Source: Patiria pectinifera
Taxonomy: Eukaryota; Echinodermata; Asteroidea; Valvatida; Asterinidae
Assembly (NCBI GenBank): GCA_029964075.1
Contig: CM057135.1
Span: 4,201,001 to 4,265,000 of the forward strand
Direction: 5' to 3'
Length of the DNA stretch: 64,000 nt
The notes beneath the pieces are model-generated. The model saw only the letters and a program-made list of their open reading frames with translations, did not search any database and was not told the DNA's origin. Below are positions 31,230 through 42,849 of the stretch, one piece after another. The position numbers and the translations under genes were made by a program. The first letter of the stretch is position 1. Each line of letters begins with the position of its first letter.

Positions 31230-32310
31230 AACGATTTAGAGATATCTCTAAATCGTGTCCGGTTGCGCGTAAACGCATGAGGGGTCATACGCACTGGTAC
31301 ACACAGTGACGGTGGCCAAGGAAAGCCAAAAATCAGGCCATGGGCCTAAACAGGCCATGGGCCTAAACGGGAAGCAACCCGTTGTACACAGATCACAGTT
31401 GCAGACAGTGTCCCCTCCGAACCCCCGTAACATACCCACAATTCAGGTTACCTGAAACGATTTAGAGATATCTCTAAATGATTAAGAGATCTCTCTAACT
31501 GATTTAAAAATATCTCTAGAAGGATTGAGAGATATCTCTAGAAGGATTTAGAGATATCTCTAATTCATTTAGAGATATCTCTAAAAGGATTTAGAGAAAT
31601 ATCTCTAATTCATTTAGAGATATCCCTAAAACATTTACAGATATCTCTAAATGATTTAGAGATATCTTTAAATCATTAAGAGATATCTGTAAATGATTTA
31701 AAGATATCTCTAATTCATTTAGAGATATCTCTAAATGTTTTAGAGATATCTCTAAATCGTGTGTAAATTGTTCAGAACACCTACTTCGTGTTTTCAAATA
31801 TTTAGAGATATCTCTTAAACATTCACGGTTCCGTCGAGGTTCACAAATTAGGAAGCGCCGCACACTCAGGCGAATGATGTTTTTCAACAATGCATTTCAT
31901 GTCAAACCGAAGGTGCAAATGAAAGAATTTCCATTCATCCGTGTTGGCAAATAATACACTTAAAGTCCACGTTGATGCGAACCACATTTAGCATTTCAAT
32001 TAAAGAAGGATGGCAATAGAAATGTTATTAAAAGACATCATTGTGACAAATGAAACGGTGTGTTTGAAGCAATCGTTGATGCCAACATTAAGAGATATCT
32101 CTTAATAATTTAGAGATATCTTTAAATCATTGACAATAAAGCTCTTTCGTGGGTCACTAGTTTATCAAAATAATTTGTCCTTCAAACGATTGGGAGAAAT
32201 CTTTAAGTGTTAAGAGATATCTCCAAATATTAAGAGATATCTCTAAATATTAAGAGATATCTCTAAATATTTAGAGATATCTCTAAATCATTTAGAGATA
32301 TCTTTAAATT
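31230..32310. repeat. Array of the palindrome AGAGATATCTCT
   Basis: The 12-base perfect palindrome AGAGATATCTCT, usually extended to TTTAGAGATATCTCTAAA, occurs more than 20 times. It is densest at 31455-31760 and 32080-32310, with 20-30 base spacing and variable linkers. Open frames through it translate as repeated LEISLN-type units. They are satellite-encoded, and I do not call a gene. Confidence 0.9.
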
Positions 32311-33400
32311 GTTTTAAGACTTTGTTAATGCTATATAAATGTTACTTTGGCTCGCCATAGATGTCCCACGGTTGCACACTAAGGAATGATTTTCAAGACG
32401 TTTCACCACGGAAGTTTTGGACAGTTTAAAACTTCTGTAGCACCTCCATGAATACCCAAGAAAGATGACGGATAACCACGGGTGTACTCGGGGATGAATA
32501 TGGTACTCCCACGGTTTATCAAGAATTTCAAACGGTGGACTGGAGATCCGTAGCTCCAACTGTAAATGTGTGACTCGGGCTTTAGGAAGTTGACATATCG
32601 ATAATCCCTATTGCTACACAGCATTGTTTATCGATATAGTGTCTGTAGTGTACAGTGTTGTATGAGGAGTTCACTTCAGCATTTGATACGTGGTCACTAC
32701 CACGTTGCCTTTCCCCTCCCTATCAACCCTTGGAACTTCCGTGACAGACGGACACCGTAGACAAATTTATTATATGATGTTATTTAGTGTGCAACATTTT
32801 ACTAGAAAATGCATGCTGTTGCAGGGGTATGTGATTTATGAAACCTCATTTATGATTATATAAGTGATAATATCGATACATGATTGTAATGTTATTATGT
32901 ATTATAGTCACTTTCTGGGAGTCAATCGTGTACAGTAACATTGAAGTATTTTGATGTGGCCACCGCGCATGCGTGTTAGCTCTCTCTCTCCACGTTGTTT
33001 TGGACGAAAGTTGGGAAAGTTCTGGCTCCAAAGTTTCTGTTGGAAGTCGAGGTATTTTCCTCTTTTCATGTTTATTGTGCATGAAAGTGACTTGTCCGCA
33101 TTTGATTCAGGATCAGTTTGGTGCAGGTATGACAGTTTGAGAACTTTCATTTAAAGAGATTTTGCTTGCTTATTGTGATGAGTTCATGATTTGTTTTGAC
33201 TCACACTCCGTGATACTTCTCTGTATGTGCATGCATTGTTCTCGCGATACCTTGATTTGCATGTACATAGGTTATAGGTTTGGATTGGATTGATTGATTT
33301 ATACTGAAGATTTGGATCTGGATTTTTGGAGAAACATCTTCTTGAATTTGTAGAGGGTTTCTACAGGGATTTCCACACATACTAATTAATTACATATAAA
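32311..33400. other. No gene seen
   Basis: Mixed unique sequence. A direct repeat-like region around 32640-32760 and the lead-in to the Gypsy remnant are the only features. An upstream LTR of the remnant may end near 33546 (CTTACA), but I could not find its start. Confidence 0.4.
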
Positions 33401-33550
33401 TAAATTCTGAGCTGCAATATTCGAGTCACTGGACCACTTTATTTAGAACTGACTGCCAATTATTCACCAGGGTACACACCCTACCCCAGTTTGTTAGCAC
33501 ACGCTCAAACTACCCCAGGGAGCGCACCACTAGGCGTGCCCTTACAAGTG

Positions 33551-33568
33551 TGGCGTCGTAGACAGGAT
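33551..33568 (+). other. Putative primer-binding site of the Gypsy remnant
   Basis: TGGCGTCGTAGACAGGAT begins with the TGG expected opposite a tRNA CCA end. It lies four bases after a CA that could end an LTR and about 330 bp before the gag remnant, the same geometry as the intact element at 49532. The tRNA was not identified. Confidence 0.4.
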
Positions 33569-33895
33569 AATTGACAGTTGGTTTTATCGTGGCGATTAGA
33601 GAGTCTTAATCTTATTAATTACTATTAGTGTTTGCATTTACATTCCCTCAGACTGGATTTTGTGTTTTTGAGTATTTTGAACATTGGGTAATTTGTGGGT
33701 TCGTATTGGAAATTGTTGTTAATTTTGCATACGTGTATATGTATTGCTGGTATTGTTAGAGGCCATGCTGAAATAGTTTTGTGTTTGTCACGTTCGGGTA
33801 GTGTATTGAGCTTACTGTACTAGGCATATTGTAGAGTCGCTGATAACTTTTTGGTGATCTTTTGGTGATCACTTGCTTGAGTAGAGGTAGGCATT

Positions 33896-34493
33896 ATGGC
33901 TGAGGGATTGGCTTAGATCCTTGCCAAATCGAATGAGGCCCTCGCTGAGACACTCGCAAAGGCGTTTCAGGGATTAAAGTTCACTAGAGCCCCAAAGTTA
34001 AAGTTATCGAAATTTTGTGGCCCACCCGAGAAATCTGGTGACCCGACTCTGGGAGAACGGGCAGAAGAATTGAACTCATTTGTGAGGCAACTTGAGTTGA
34101 CCAGGGAGGAGCGAGTGGGTGTGGCTTTAGATTATTTGGGGGGCGTGGCAAAGGAAGAGGTATTATGTAATCCTTTGGAAGAGAGGGATACCTTGGAAAA
34201 GTTATTTACCCTGCTGGCCCGAATGTTCGGTCCAACAGAGACTATCGCGTCTCTGACTGGTGCCTTCTACGCACGCTCCCAAATGGAGGGTGAGACCCTC
34301 GCTGAATTTAGTCGGCAATCATGAGGTTACATGACAGGACGGAGGAAAAGGCCGAAGGCCCAGAACTGCCTGCGCTGCGGCTTACGCGGGATAAAGTGTT
34401 GAAAGAGCGATTAGTTAATGGGGCATGCGATTCCTCTGTTCGACGCGAGTTTCGCCGCATACAGGTGGAGAGACCTGATTTGCCTTTCCACAA
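33896..34493 (+). pseudogene. Ty3/Gypsy gag remnant
   Basis: Starting at ATG 33896 the sequence matches the Gag of the element at 49998 block by block (SNEALAETLAKAFQGLKF, then KFCGPPEKSGDP, then ALDYLGGVAKEEVLCNP). It has a TAG seven codons after the start and a frameshift near 34320 (EFSRQS to MRLHDRTEEKAEG), and is cut off at 34494 by an inverted repeat. No capsid zinc knuckle or pol follows. It is a diverged, truncated relative of the intact element. Confidence 0.85.
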
Positions 34494-34614
34494 GTTTTGG
34501 GCATCCAATCTTAACATCTTGTCTTTTATAGTTGAAAAAAGGTTAGAATTAATTTAAGTAACAACCTTTTTGTCAACTATAAAAGACAAGATGTTAAGAT
34601 TGGATGCCCAAAAC
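34494..34614. repeat. Inverted repeat cutting the gag remnant
   Basis: About 51-base arms (34494-34544 and 34563-34614) are nearly perfect complements. The motif GGCATCCAATCTTAAC in them recurs, in one orientation, at about 36324. The foldback begins exactly where gag homology stops. Confidence 0.85.
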
Positions 34615-35171
34615 TCCTTTTTATCGCATGAGAAAATTGTTCCCCCCCCCCCCTATTTTGAGAATGGACGGTACTACAGCGTCATGATAACAACAACAGC
34701 TGACATTTCAAAAAAGAAATGGCAGGGAACGCCACGCGGTGAGTACGGTGAGAAGAACTTGTCGGAATATAGCTGCAAATTCCACTTTCCGTCCAGATGG
34801 TAAGTCAACCAGTATACCACCCACTAAATCAGGAAGTCTACAGATACCTTAGACTGCATATCTTGTCGTTTTATGGCTATTTTGGGGCCGAAAATTATCA
34901 AGGTTATGCTGGCAATTCTTTTTGTTTTTTGTTTTGTGGGACGTGTCACATACAGGGATTTCACCGCGAGTTTGCGCTTGGACGCTACTATCGCCAAACC
35001 TGTCCAAATGTTAAAAAAGGCGATCTGTGCGGCCAAGTTACTCGGACTAATATACCGCCACGTTTTCGGGTCTAGCTTGTGCCGAGTGTTTATATAATTC
35101 TCAACCCAAATGAGTGGTTATTTTCAAAGGTTTGCATGGTTTGGCTGTTCCTGACAGATTACAATCATGAC

Positions 35172-35647
35172 TAGCTTGAGTAACTCCAGCTGACATGCTC
35201 ATATTCATTCACATGTAGCGTTGGAGTCACAACCGGTTCGTTTCCATGTGTAGCAAGAGGTCTGAATCCCGCCCTCAGAATACACAACGCTACGATAATC
35301 TAAGCGCGAAACCAGACTAAGCAACAAGGCCATCACAAAAGCGCAGTAGTTGGAACTGGCGTATTTTTGTTGGAACTGGCGTATTTTTACGGACAAGCCA
35401 CCGAAATCGTCAAGATTTTTCACTTTTTTGTGGTCTGTTTCAAGTCGATCATTAGGCTTCGTAAATGACTGCTGAATGTATGAGGTATGTAAATGAACTC
35501 TGGGGTGGGATAAAGAGGTGAAATTCGGACAATTTTGGAGAGGCCGTTTTTGTAGGGTCTCTTGCTACCACATGGAAACGAACAGGTTGTGACTCCAGCG
35601 CTACATGTGAATGAATATGAGCATGTCAGCTGGAGTTACTCAAGCTA
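35172..35647. mobile_element. 476-bp MITE with ~90-bp TIRs, 9-bp TSD and known empty site
   Basis: The ends TAGCTTGAGTAACTCC... and ...GGAGTTACTCAAGCTA are inverted over about 90 bases. AATCATGAC flanks both sides (35163-35171 and 35648-35656). The homologous sequence at 57920-58080 has a single AATCATGAC (58018-58026) and no insertion, which proves the boundaries. The 9-bp duplication and TAG ends suggest the same Mutator-like group as 27506-28223. Confidence 0.9.
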
Positions 35648-35738
35648 AATCATGACAATTATAGGGGTTTTAAAGTAAAATCTTTCCGATGTTCGTAGTG
35701 ACTAGGCCCAAGTAACAGTTCTTAAAGTATATACTTAC

Positions 35739-36070
35739 TAATATTTTTGCCTTAGTTCCTCCAATTTTTGTAGATACGAACCATGCTGTAACCAAGTGAA
35801 TTCCAAAGGGATCTTGTTTTTGGCCTTGGTGTGTTTGGTTGTCTTGAGGAAATGAACCGCTTTGCTGAAACTTGTTCCTTCCCCACCAAGTACTGATATC
35901 TTACAACATCGGCTATCTGTTTCGCAAGGCACTGCGTGAAATTGGCACAAATTCCTTCTCCTTCCCGTGTTGGTATAGTAAACATATGGCGGGTATGGAA
36001 TTTCCCGAGATGACTTCATCATTGTGGATGTTGGCTTGCAAGTGTGAGGTTGTGGACGTTGAGATTTCAC
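35739..36070 (-). pseudogene. NTGRR(K/R)N exon module, copy A
   Basis: This frame of about 110 residues contains YYTNTGRRRNLCQFHAVP, an ETD...KISVLGGEGT block and an FTWLQHGSY...ELRQK end. It finishes at a donor (ATTA|GTAAGT at 35738-35733). Together with its flanks it is paralogous to copy C at 59.1 kb. The frame upstream is not clearly defined, so I treat it as an exon or its fossil. The family was not recognised. Confidence 0.55.
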
Positions 36071-36141
36071 CTGTCTGGTATTTAAAAATAAATATAAATG
36101 CCTCTTTCAAAGAGATTCACTGTCCCTATTGGTCGAGAGCT

Positions 36142-37905
36142 AGTCTGGTTCCCTGACCAAAGATTCCCTGACGACTTTATTGATAAATCTTAGGTCAGGT
36201 CAGGGGGAGGGGGGGGGGGAAGGAGGGGGGCCCTTCGAGCCCGCGATTGCGAAACGCTGTGGTACGGTCCATTCTCAAAATAGGGGGAACAATTTTCTCT
36301 CGCGCAAAATAAAAGAGTTTTTGGCATCCAATCTTAACGTCTTGTCTTTTGTAGTTGAAAAAAGGTTGTTATTTACCTTAATTTTTATCATCCAATGACA
36401 AAAAATGTCTTGAAAATGAAAAAAAAAGCAGTCGAAAAAAAAACCCGTTGACGTACCGTTGCTGCACGTGGAAGTGCACACAAATACATAAACGACGTGG
36501 CCAAATACCTCCCCTAAAAAGGGCAATAATAATCGATCAATTTTGGAAAATTTCCCTTCGAACCCCTCATTTTTTTTCCCCCATGGATACGTTCAAAAAG
36601 GATGTAGCAGTGATACACTGAATTTTAAAACAAATCGGTCTTCGAACCCCATGCGTTTTATCGTATTATTTTCGAACGAAAATGGCAGAAAATGGCATCT
36701 CCCGTGTACGTCATGCCTGTGTACCTGGCTTTGCGGACGTTGGAGAAATCACTGAATTTGGGGAGCGAGCACGGAGCTCGGAGCTCATCGCGTACAAATT
36801 TGTACGTGTTTCAATGCTGCGCTTCGCGATAGCAATCTATATGTATTTACTGTATGAGATGTACGCTTCGTGATCGCGGAAGAATGAATGAGATACATTT
36901 CAACGTTGGTGGCGCACTTGTTTTGGCCCCCCCCTCGCCCCCCCCCCCGGGTCAGGTATCGCCCACGGTTAAAAATAGAGCATGACGCAACATGTCACGG
37001 GTCACCCGTCGATAATCGGGCACGAATATCTTTTTAGACGTGTAGTACGTGTTTTCACTTTGACAAAGCTGCAAGCGATGTTGTTGTTTGTTTTATTCGA
37101 TTTCACCGTAGAGTGAGAAAACATTCAAAAAACGTCAACAAAGCAGACAATGCAGACATGCTGCGTGCCGGACAAACAACCTTTGCTAAGCTCTATAGAC
37201 AAACCAATCACACATGCCCGAAATGCCCGACCATCAACGACACTATCCGAATGGTGACGAAACGAGTTCGGCAATTTTCGGCGGAAAAGGAGGAATTCCT
37301 CCTTTTTTTGTCACGTGACATTGGGTGATACCGGACCTTAAAATCGATAGAGAGTAGTCAGATTCATCAGGTCTGGGAACCAGAATAGTGTCGCACGAAA
37401 TGTATAGAGGAATCCCACAACTAGTCTGGTTCCCTGACCTGAAGATTCCCTGACGTCTAAATCTTAGGTCAGGTAGCTACCGCGGTTTAAAATAGATCAT
37501 GACGTACAGTGTTAGTCCGAGTGACGTCAGTGGCATCATTCAAACTTTAACATTCTTGCAAAATCCAGTCCGCAAAACACTGCAAGAGTGTGGCATTGAT
37601 TTGTCAGTTTGGGCCTCACAGATATTTTGTTATTACGAACATCAACGTTAATACGCTTTTCACGCGTCGGTGCCGCAACGTTCATTGAAATCACATGTAA
37701 AACTCTAAATCTCTTTGACAAATTGTACCTTTTTCATGTAACTTTATAAATAAAAGGAACGCCAAAAAACGATAAGCTTCGTAAACATGAAGTCCAAACT
37801 ATTATAAACAGGGTGATATAATAAAAAAATCAGACAAACCAGGCGCACTTAGTCAACATGTCGATTCAGAGGGGGTTCAGGGAACCTTACAGTTCTTGAA
37901 GTAGG
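36142..37905. other. Repeat-rich region without supported genes
   Basis: TAGTCTGGTTCCCTGACC-type ends at 36142 and 37420, G- and C-runs at 36190-36230 and 36925-36950, and segments shared with 59.5-59.9 kb (GGCACGAATAT, CAACAAAGCAGACAATGCAG). No gene. Confidence 0.5.
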
Positions 37906-37915
37906 TCCTACTTAC

Positions 37916-38244
37916 GTAGTTTTTTGCCTCAGTTTTTCGAGTTCTTGTTGATATTCGGTATGTTGAAACCAAGTGTAATCCGCGGGGACCCTGTCTCTGT
38001 GGGCTCTGGTCGCGTAGATGAAGTGAAGCGTTTTAGTGAAGCCTGTACCTTTTCCCCCAAAGACTGAAGTTTTAAAGCTTAAACCATCCGTTTCCCTAGG
38101 TAATGCGTGCAGTTGGCACACATTCTTCCTTCTACCCGTGTTGGTATTGTAAATATGTGACCTCCCATGGCATAATGAGGAATGTCCCCCAAAACCTTGT
38201 TTTGAGTAATCGACGCTTGAAGGTTGAAACAAGTGAAAAATCAT
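37916..38244 (-). pseudogene. NTGRR(K/R)N exon module, copy B
   Basis: The frame starts near 38244 and contains GHSSLCHGRSHIYNTNTGRR, an ETDG...KTSVFGGKGTGFTKTLHF block and YTWFQHTEYQQELEKLRQK. It stops at a donor (ACTAC|GTAAGTAGG). This is the best preserved of the short copies, with no internal stop. It has the same exon boundary as copies A and C, so the splice site is ancestral to the family. Function unknown. Confidence 0.6.
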
Positions 38245-39990
38245 GTCGAAATCGATTCTGTTTTTTTTGTTTGTATTTTTGAATAGCCAAGGTATCTGAG
38301 ATTCACACTATGCAATTGGTTTTGGAAAAAAATACCCCCAAAAGTGGAAAAACTGATGATTTCTGAAGTGTGTTTGTGTAAAGTTTTTTTTTCGAAAATC
38401 GTCAGTAATTTTCTTCTGAACGGCAAAAAAATGACCCAAGTTCACCATGAAATTTCAAGAGAATCGATTAATGCGTATACCTTTGTGTGGTACCATTCGA
38501 AAGCGTATTGCCTGCTCTGGTTATTTATAGCAGTGACATCAGTCTATATTGGCCTAGCAATGCATGATCAGCTGTGGAAGATGGTAAACAAAACGTGATG
38601 CTGCGTGACAGTGTCTAGTTCGCGGGGTTTGACAACGTAATGAAAATAACACCATCTGATTGGACCACATGTGTGAATGGGCAATAGAGCATGCGCTGTT
38701 AGTGTTGTTTACTTAGATACATGACGTGTTGCAGCGCTGATCCAATCAGTGAGCGCGTGCGTACAGCGCGGGCGCCCAGGAAATGTTTACATTGTAACAA
38801 AACTGTCCCACTTGCAAACGTACATGTATACGTATACCAGTACACGTCGTATGCAATGCACGTCGTCATGTTGTTTTACACAAGTACCGTACGTACGTAC
38901 GTACGTGTATACTGTGTGAACATCTTAAGCAGTGTTGCAAATTCCCAAAAACTTGATCTATTTCCCGGCTTGCACAGACATATCAATGTTTATTGCATCA
39001 TAGTTGGTACTGAAGAAGAGAAACAGAACAATAAACCAGCCAATGCAGTCTTCTGTTATCAAAAAGTTGCCCAGGGGAACCCTTACTGATGACCGAGGGA
39101 GGACCATGTGACGTTTTCACACTAGACTTCAAAGGGATATTTTCAAAATGGCTTGCCAAACTTGTAACTTCAGAGCTCCGTAACGTGAAAACTAGATTTA
39201 AATCTTGTTGGTAATAATGTTGTACTAATGTTTTGACTAATTGCTAAATATTTAAAGTGTAGATCATTGTCAACACATCCGTTGCTGTGGAAATATGATA
39301 CGAGAAAGCTATGCTCGCACGCGCAGAACACAAAACAAATGTTTTTAACTGCCGTTGGCCGTGCGCAACGCGTATCTTTTTTCAAAGCCGTTTTTCTCGA
39401 AATGGGGTCACTGAAGTTCGGCCACGCACTGCCGACTTTTTCGCGGCATATCTTTGGGATCAATTGAGCTACAGAAATAAAATCAGTCTCATTGGAAAGC
39501 TAAAGAGTTTCTCTTTAACATGGTATATAAAACTCAAAAAGTCAAGGGTGGGGGACATTCCTCATTATGCCATGGCAGGTCACATATACGGAAAGGTTGG
39601 AATTTCCCGACATTTGCCCATGGTTGCTGTTTTCTCAGTGTGCGGGTGATGTTGTGACCCTCTGTCTGTTCGAATGTGGTGTAAACAATAACAAACCAAC
39701 CTTAACCCCCTGGTTACTTTATTTCTAGCATTAAACAATGCCGCGCTTTATGACGTCATCGTAAAGTTATTGCTTTACGCGCGTGTCTGTTTATGGGCAC
39801 ATTTAAAATCAACGCATGCGCAAAATATTGCAAATTATATGTACGTACCCCACTGCTGCAGAGACGGACGGAAAAAGCTTTTGGTATCCTAAGCTGGAGC
39901 CTTGGATACAACCTTCGCACACTCGACTCTCTGTGCATTTGTTGTACTCTTGTTTTCAGTCCAGACAACCAACAATCTGGATGGAAGCCA
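38245..39990. other. No complete gene seen
   Basis: A small + strand fragment near 39550-39590 matches the GHSSLCHGRSHI part of the exon module. (CGTA)n lies at 38886-38903. Otherwise no supported gene. Confidence 0.45.
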
Positions 39991-39999
39991 CATAATGCT

Positions 40000-40125
40000 T
40001 TAAAGTGTAATCCTCAGGGACCCTGCCCTTGTTTTTGGTTGACTGGAGGAAATGAAGCTTTTTGCTGCAGTGCCGAAACAGTTGGTAGAGGTTTTAAAAT
40101 ATCAGTCTACGGGGTGGAAGGTTAA
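40000..40125 (-). pseudogene. NTGRR(K/R)N exon module, fragment G
   Basis: On the - strand LHFLQSTKNKGRVPEDYT and adjacent residues align with the TLHF...RVPADYTWF part of copy B, but upstream sequence is frameshifted. The same fragment is found at 47490-47620, because the surrounding segment (about 40.0-41.4 kb) is duplicated at 47.5-48.4 kb. Confidence 0.5.
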
Positions 40126-40231
40126 CCAGATTTTCAAATCTCCAATTTCTCCTACCACTAACCCTAACCCTAGGGGGTGTAGAAATTTGTATTAAAATTG
40201 TCGGATTCCAGTTTCTTTGTTCACTTTAAAA

Positions 40232-40695
40232 TTAACCCTAAAGGGGCCGGGGGCGGAATCCGCTCCCCCCCCCTCAACATTTTCAGTGATAGCCTCTAAA
40301 AAAAAAAATTTCGCGACCCGAGCTGTTATGACTTTTTAGCCTCGAGCTTTGCGCATCTTTTGATACCAAAAACATAAAAATCGGACCACGGGTTGCCGCG
40401 TAGCGAAAAATTTTCCGGCGCTACGCGCCGTAAAAACTGAATGTTCGCATATACGTCGTGTACACAGAGCAGAATTGCCATTCGTACATATGAATAATTA
40501 ATTAGCCATAATTCCAAAACCCTTTGACCTACAGTCATGAAATTTCTTGGGTATGTTTAGGAAGAGTTGCTCTATGCATGTGCCGAGTTTCAAAATTTTT
40601 CGTCACTCGATGGCCGAAATCTTAGGGGGGGGCGGAATCCGCCCCCCCCCCCCGGCTGAGAGATGGTCAAAATAACCCGGCCCCTTTAGGGTTAA
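40232..40695. mobile_element. 464-bp TTAA-flanked element
   Basis: TTAACCCTAAAGGGGCCGGG is mirrored at the other end; ends at TTAA on both sides suggest a piggyBac/Kolobok-type target. The inside is G/C-run rich and holds no gene. The duplicated segment at about 47667 lacks it and reads through as an (imperfect) empty site. Confidence 0.65.
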
Positions 40696-41709
40696 ATAAA
40701 AATAGAGAGTGAAATTACTCGCATTTGGACATTTGGGTTTATGTTTTTGTTTTAGGTGGTTTTCAACTGAATATGGTGTTTTCATGACGTTTCCACAGCT
40801 GCACTTAACGTTTTGGTTTTGTGGGAAGTACTTCATCTAACCATTTTATAAAGGACAGCTGGTCGGGTGTCTTTGACACAAATCGGCCCGTTTCGGGTAG
40901 CTTCGACCATCAAGTGTCACTTTGAAGCGTTGTGTGGCAACACCTTTTAAAGCCCGGTATAAATACTGTATATGCACAATGTTTTCAGGGGCAAAATTGT
41001 TTATTTTCAACACGTCAATGGAATGGTCATTTTAGTCTCTCCTGACTCCGAACACCAATGCCCTACTCTATGGCATTCTAGCCCCCCCCCTACCCCCAGC
41101 CTCCGACACGTGGCTTCCTCCCAGATTCTTGGTTGTCTGGAATGAAAAGATGAAGGAAAAATCTGTCCTGACTCTGCCAGCACGTAACCATTGAAACACC
41201 TTTATAACATGGTTATTAAAACAGGTATCTTGTATTATCAGTAATGGAAAACAAAGAAAAACAAAAACTCGGGACCATTTTTTTTCTTGTTATAAGCAGG
41301 ATGTTGTTTTAACAGTGCTCTTATTATCAGGGTTTGGCTGTACTACTGTAAAAAAAAAAAGGCTTATGGAGCTCTGGACGTGCCATCCCACTTGTTGAGA
41401 TACACACATTTTATCTCAGGATGACGACATCCTGAGATAATTTATCTTAGGATATGTAAAGGAATCCACTTTTTTTTAAATCGAATTTCTGGGGAATGAC
41501 AGGTGTTGTGTTTGCGGAGCCCCATAGAAAGACCCCTTTTAATTAGAAATTCATTCCCATGCCCCCACGTCTGCACTGTGCGCACGAAAACCACTGCACG
41601 GTTTCCTCCCAAATTCGACTCGGCCTCACTTTAACATCTTCATCACCTTGCATGCGCCAAGCCAAAGATCGCCGGAAGCTGTTCCAATTTGCGAAAAAAT
41701 AAGCAACAT

Positions 41710-41980
41710 GCTTAAATGCTTAAACCAAGTGTAATCCGCAGGGATCCTGCCCTTGGGCTGTGTTTAGTTGTCTGGAGGAAATAAACCGCTTTGCTGAAAC
41801 TTGTAGTTGTACCTTTCCCACCAAAAACTGATATCTTACAGCCTCGACCGAAGGCACTGCGTGAAGATGGCAGATTCCTTCTCTATGAGTAAACATATGG
41901 CGGGTGGGGAATTTCCCGAGATTTCTTCATTATTGTTGCCTTGCAAGTGTACGAATAAGTTGTCGACGTTGAGATTCCGC
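41710..41980 (-). pseudogene. NTGRR(K/R)N exon module, fragment F
   Basis: The - strand shows the CKISVFGGKG and FSKAVYF parts of the module and its GSLRITLGL-type end, interrupted by frameshifts and a deletion. It is part of the dispersed family. Confidence 0.45.
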
Positions 41981-42497
41981 CTGTCATGGGCCAATTTCAT
42001 AGCGCTGCTAAGCACAACAATTGGCTTAGCATAAATTTTTCCCAGATAAAAACAGGATTACCAACCAAATTTGAATGTGTTTGTATATTGCTTGTGACTG
42101 GTATTCGGCTGTTGTTAGCTTAGCATGAAAATCACATGGACTTTTGGCTGGTAACCTGCTTTTACTGAGCAAGACATTTTTGTGCTAAGCAATTTTTTGT
42201 GCTTAGCAACCCTATAAAATTGGGCCCTGGTATTTAAAATAACATTTATAAATGCCTCAGTGAGTTTCACTGTCCTTATTGGTCGAGAGCCTGTCACGTG
42301 GGTATGTTTAAACACGGCGCGTTTTTTTCCGGTGTCACACGAAATGTATAGTCCTGCAAAATCTGGTCCATTTTATTGGTTGAACAATCGAGCGACTAGT
42401 CCCTCTCCTAATAACGCAAGCGCAATACTACCGATGCGTCCGTATTTGGGGTCCATAATTTTACAATACACCGGCACTGCTGCGCTCTGCACCACCT

Positions 42498-42611
42498 AGT
42501 CTTGGTTCAAGACGACAGTGATCGATAATGGATCGTGCAGCGTCGCGTTTATTCGAATAAACGCGACCCTACACGATCCATTATCAATCACTGTCGTCTT
42601 GAACCAAGACT
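42498..42611. repeat. 114-bp near-perfect palindrome
   Basis: Both arms (57 bases) begin AGTCTTGGTTCAAGACGACA and meet at ATTCGAAT around 42554/42555 with no spacer. Only a few mismatches or single-base indels are present. Such structures extrude easily as cruciforms. No coding content. Confidence 0.9.
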
Positions 42612-42798
42612 ATGCACAACCTGGCGAGCGCGTCAATTTCCATATATCACTGCTCGCGCGTGGCACGGCGGTCGAATCGCGTCCGAATCGCGTCAACGCA
42701 GCTTGTGAATATTGTCCAATCACATCAATTATAATTCCACGTGGAACGCGCAAAAGCTGAGACAAACAAAAATTACCACACAAAATTCCCATAGGGTT

Positions 42799-42843
42799 GT
42801 CTAAGGGGCGTGGTTAACTCGTAAATAACCACGCCCCTTAGAC
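42799..42843. repeat. 18-bp-stem hairpin
   Basis: GTCTAAGGGGCGTGGTTA and its exact complement surround a 9-base loop. It lies 190 bases from the larger palindrome, in a region that also repeats CGCGATTCGAC in both orientations. Confidence 0.85.
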
Positions 42844-42849
42844 ATTCGG

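Larger units (their letters stand above)
34563..36366. mobile_element. Composite inverted-repeat element, ~1.8 kb
   Basis: The sequence 34563-34680 (including ATTTTGAGAATGGACGGTAC and a C-run) is matched in reverse by about 36255-36366. These ~105-bp arms bound a unit that contains a smaller MITE (35172-35647) and one copy of the NTGRRRN exon module. No transposase is seen, and target duplication was not found. Confidence 0.5.
40000..41440. repeat. Segment duplicated at 47.5-48.4 kb
   Basis: Apart from insertions (such as the TTAA element) this stretch is collinear with 47490-48450. Both copies share the exon-module fragment, TCTTGGTTGTCTGGAATGAA, GGTATCTTGTATTATCAGTA and a terminal A-run followed by GGCTTATGGAGCTCTGGA. 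It is a dispersed repeat or local duplication. Confidence 0.75.

Noticed and set aside
31591..31890. 99-codon frame with regular LEISLN heptad-like repeats, resembling a coiled coil
   Set aside because: The period comes from the AGAGATATCTCT array; adjacent frames show the same repeats and there is no independent gene context.
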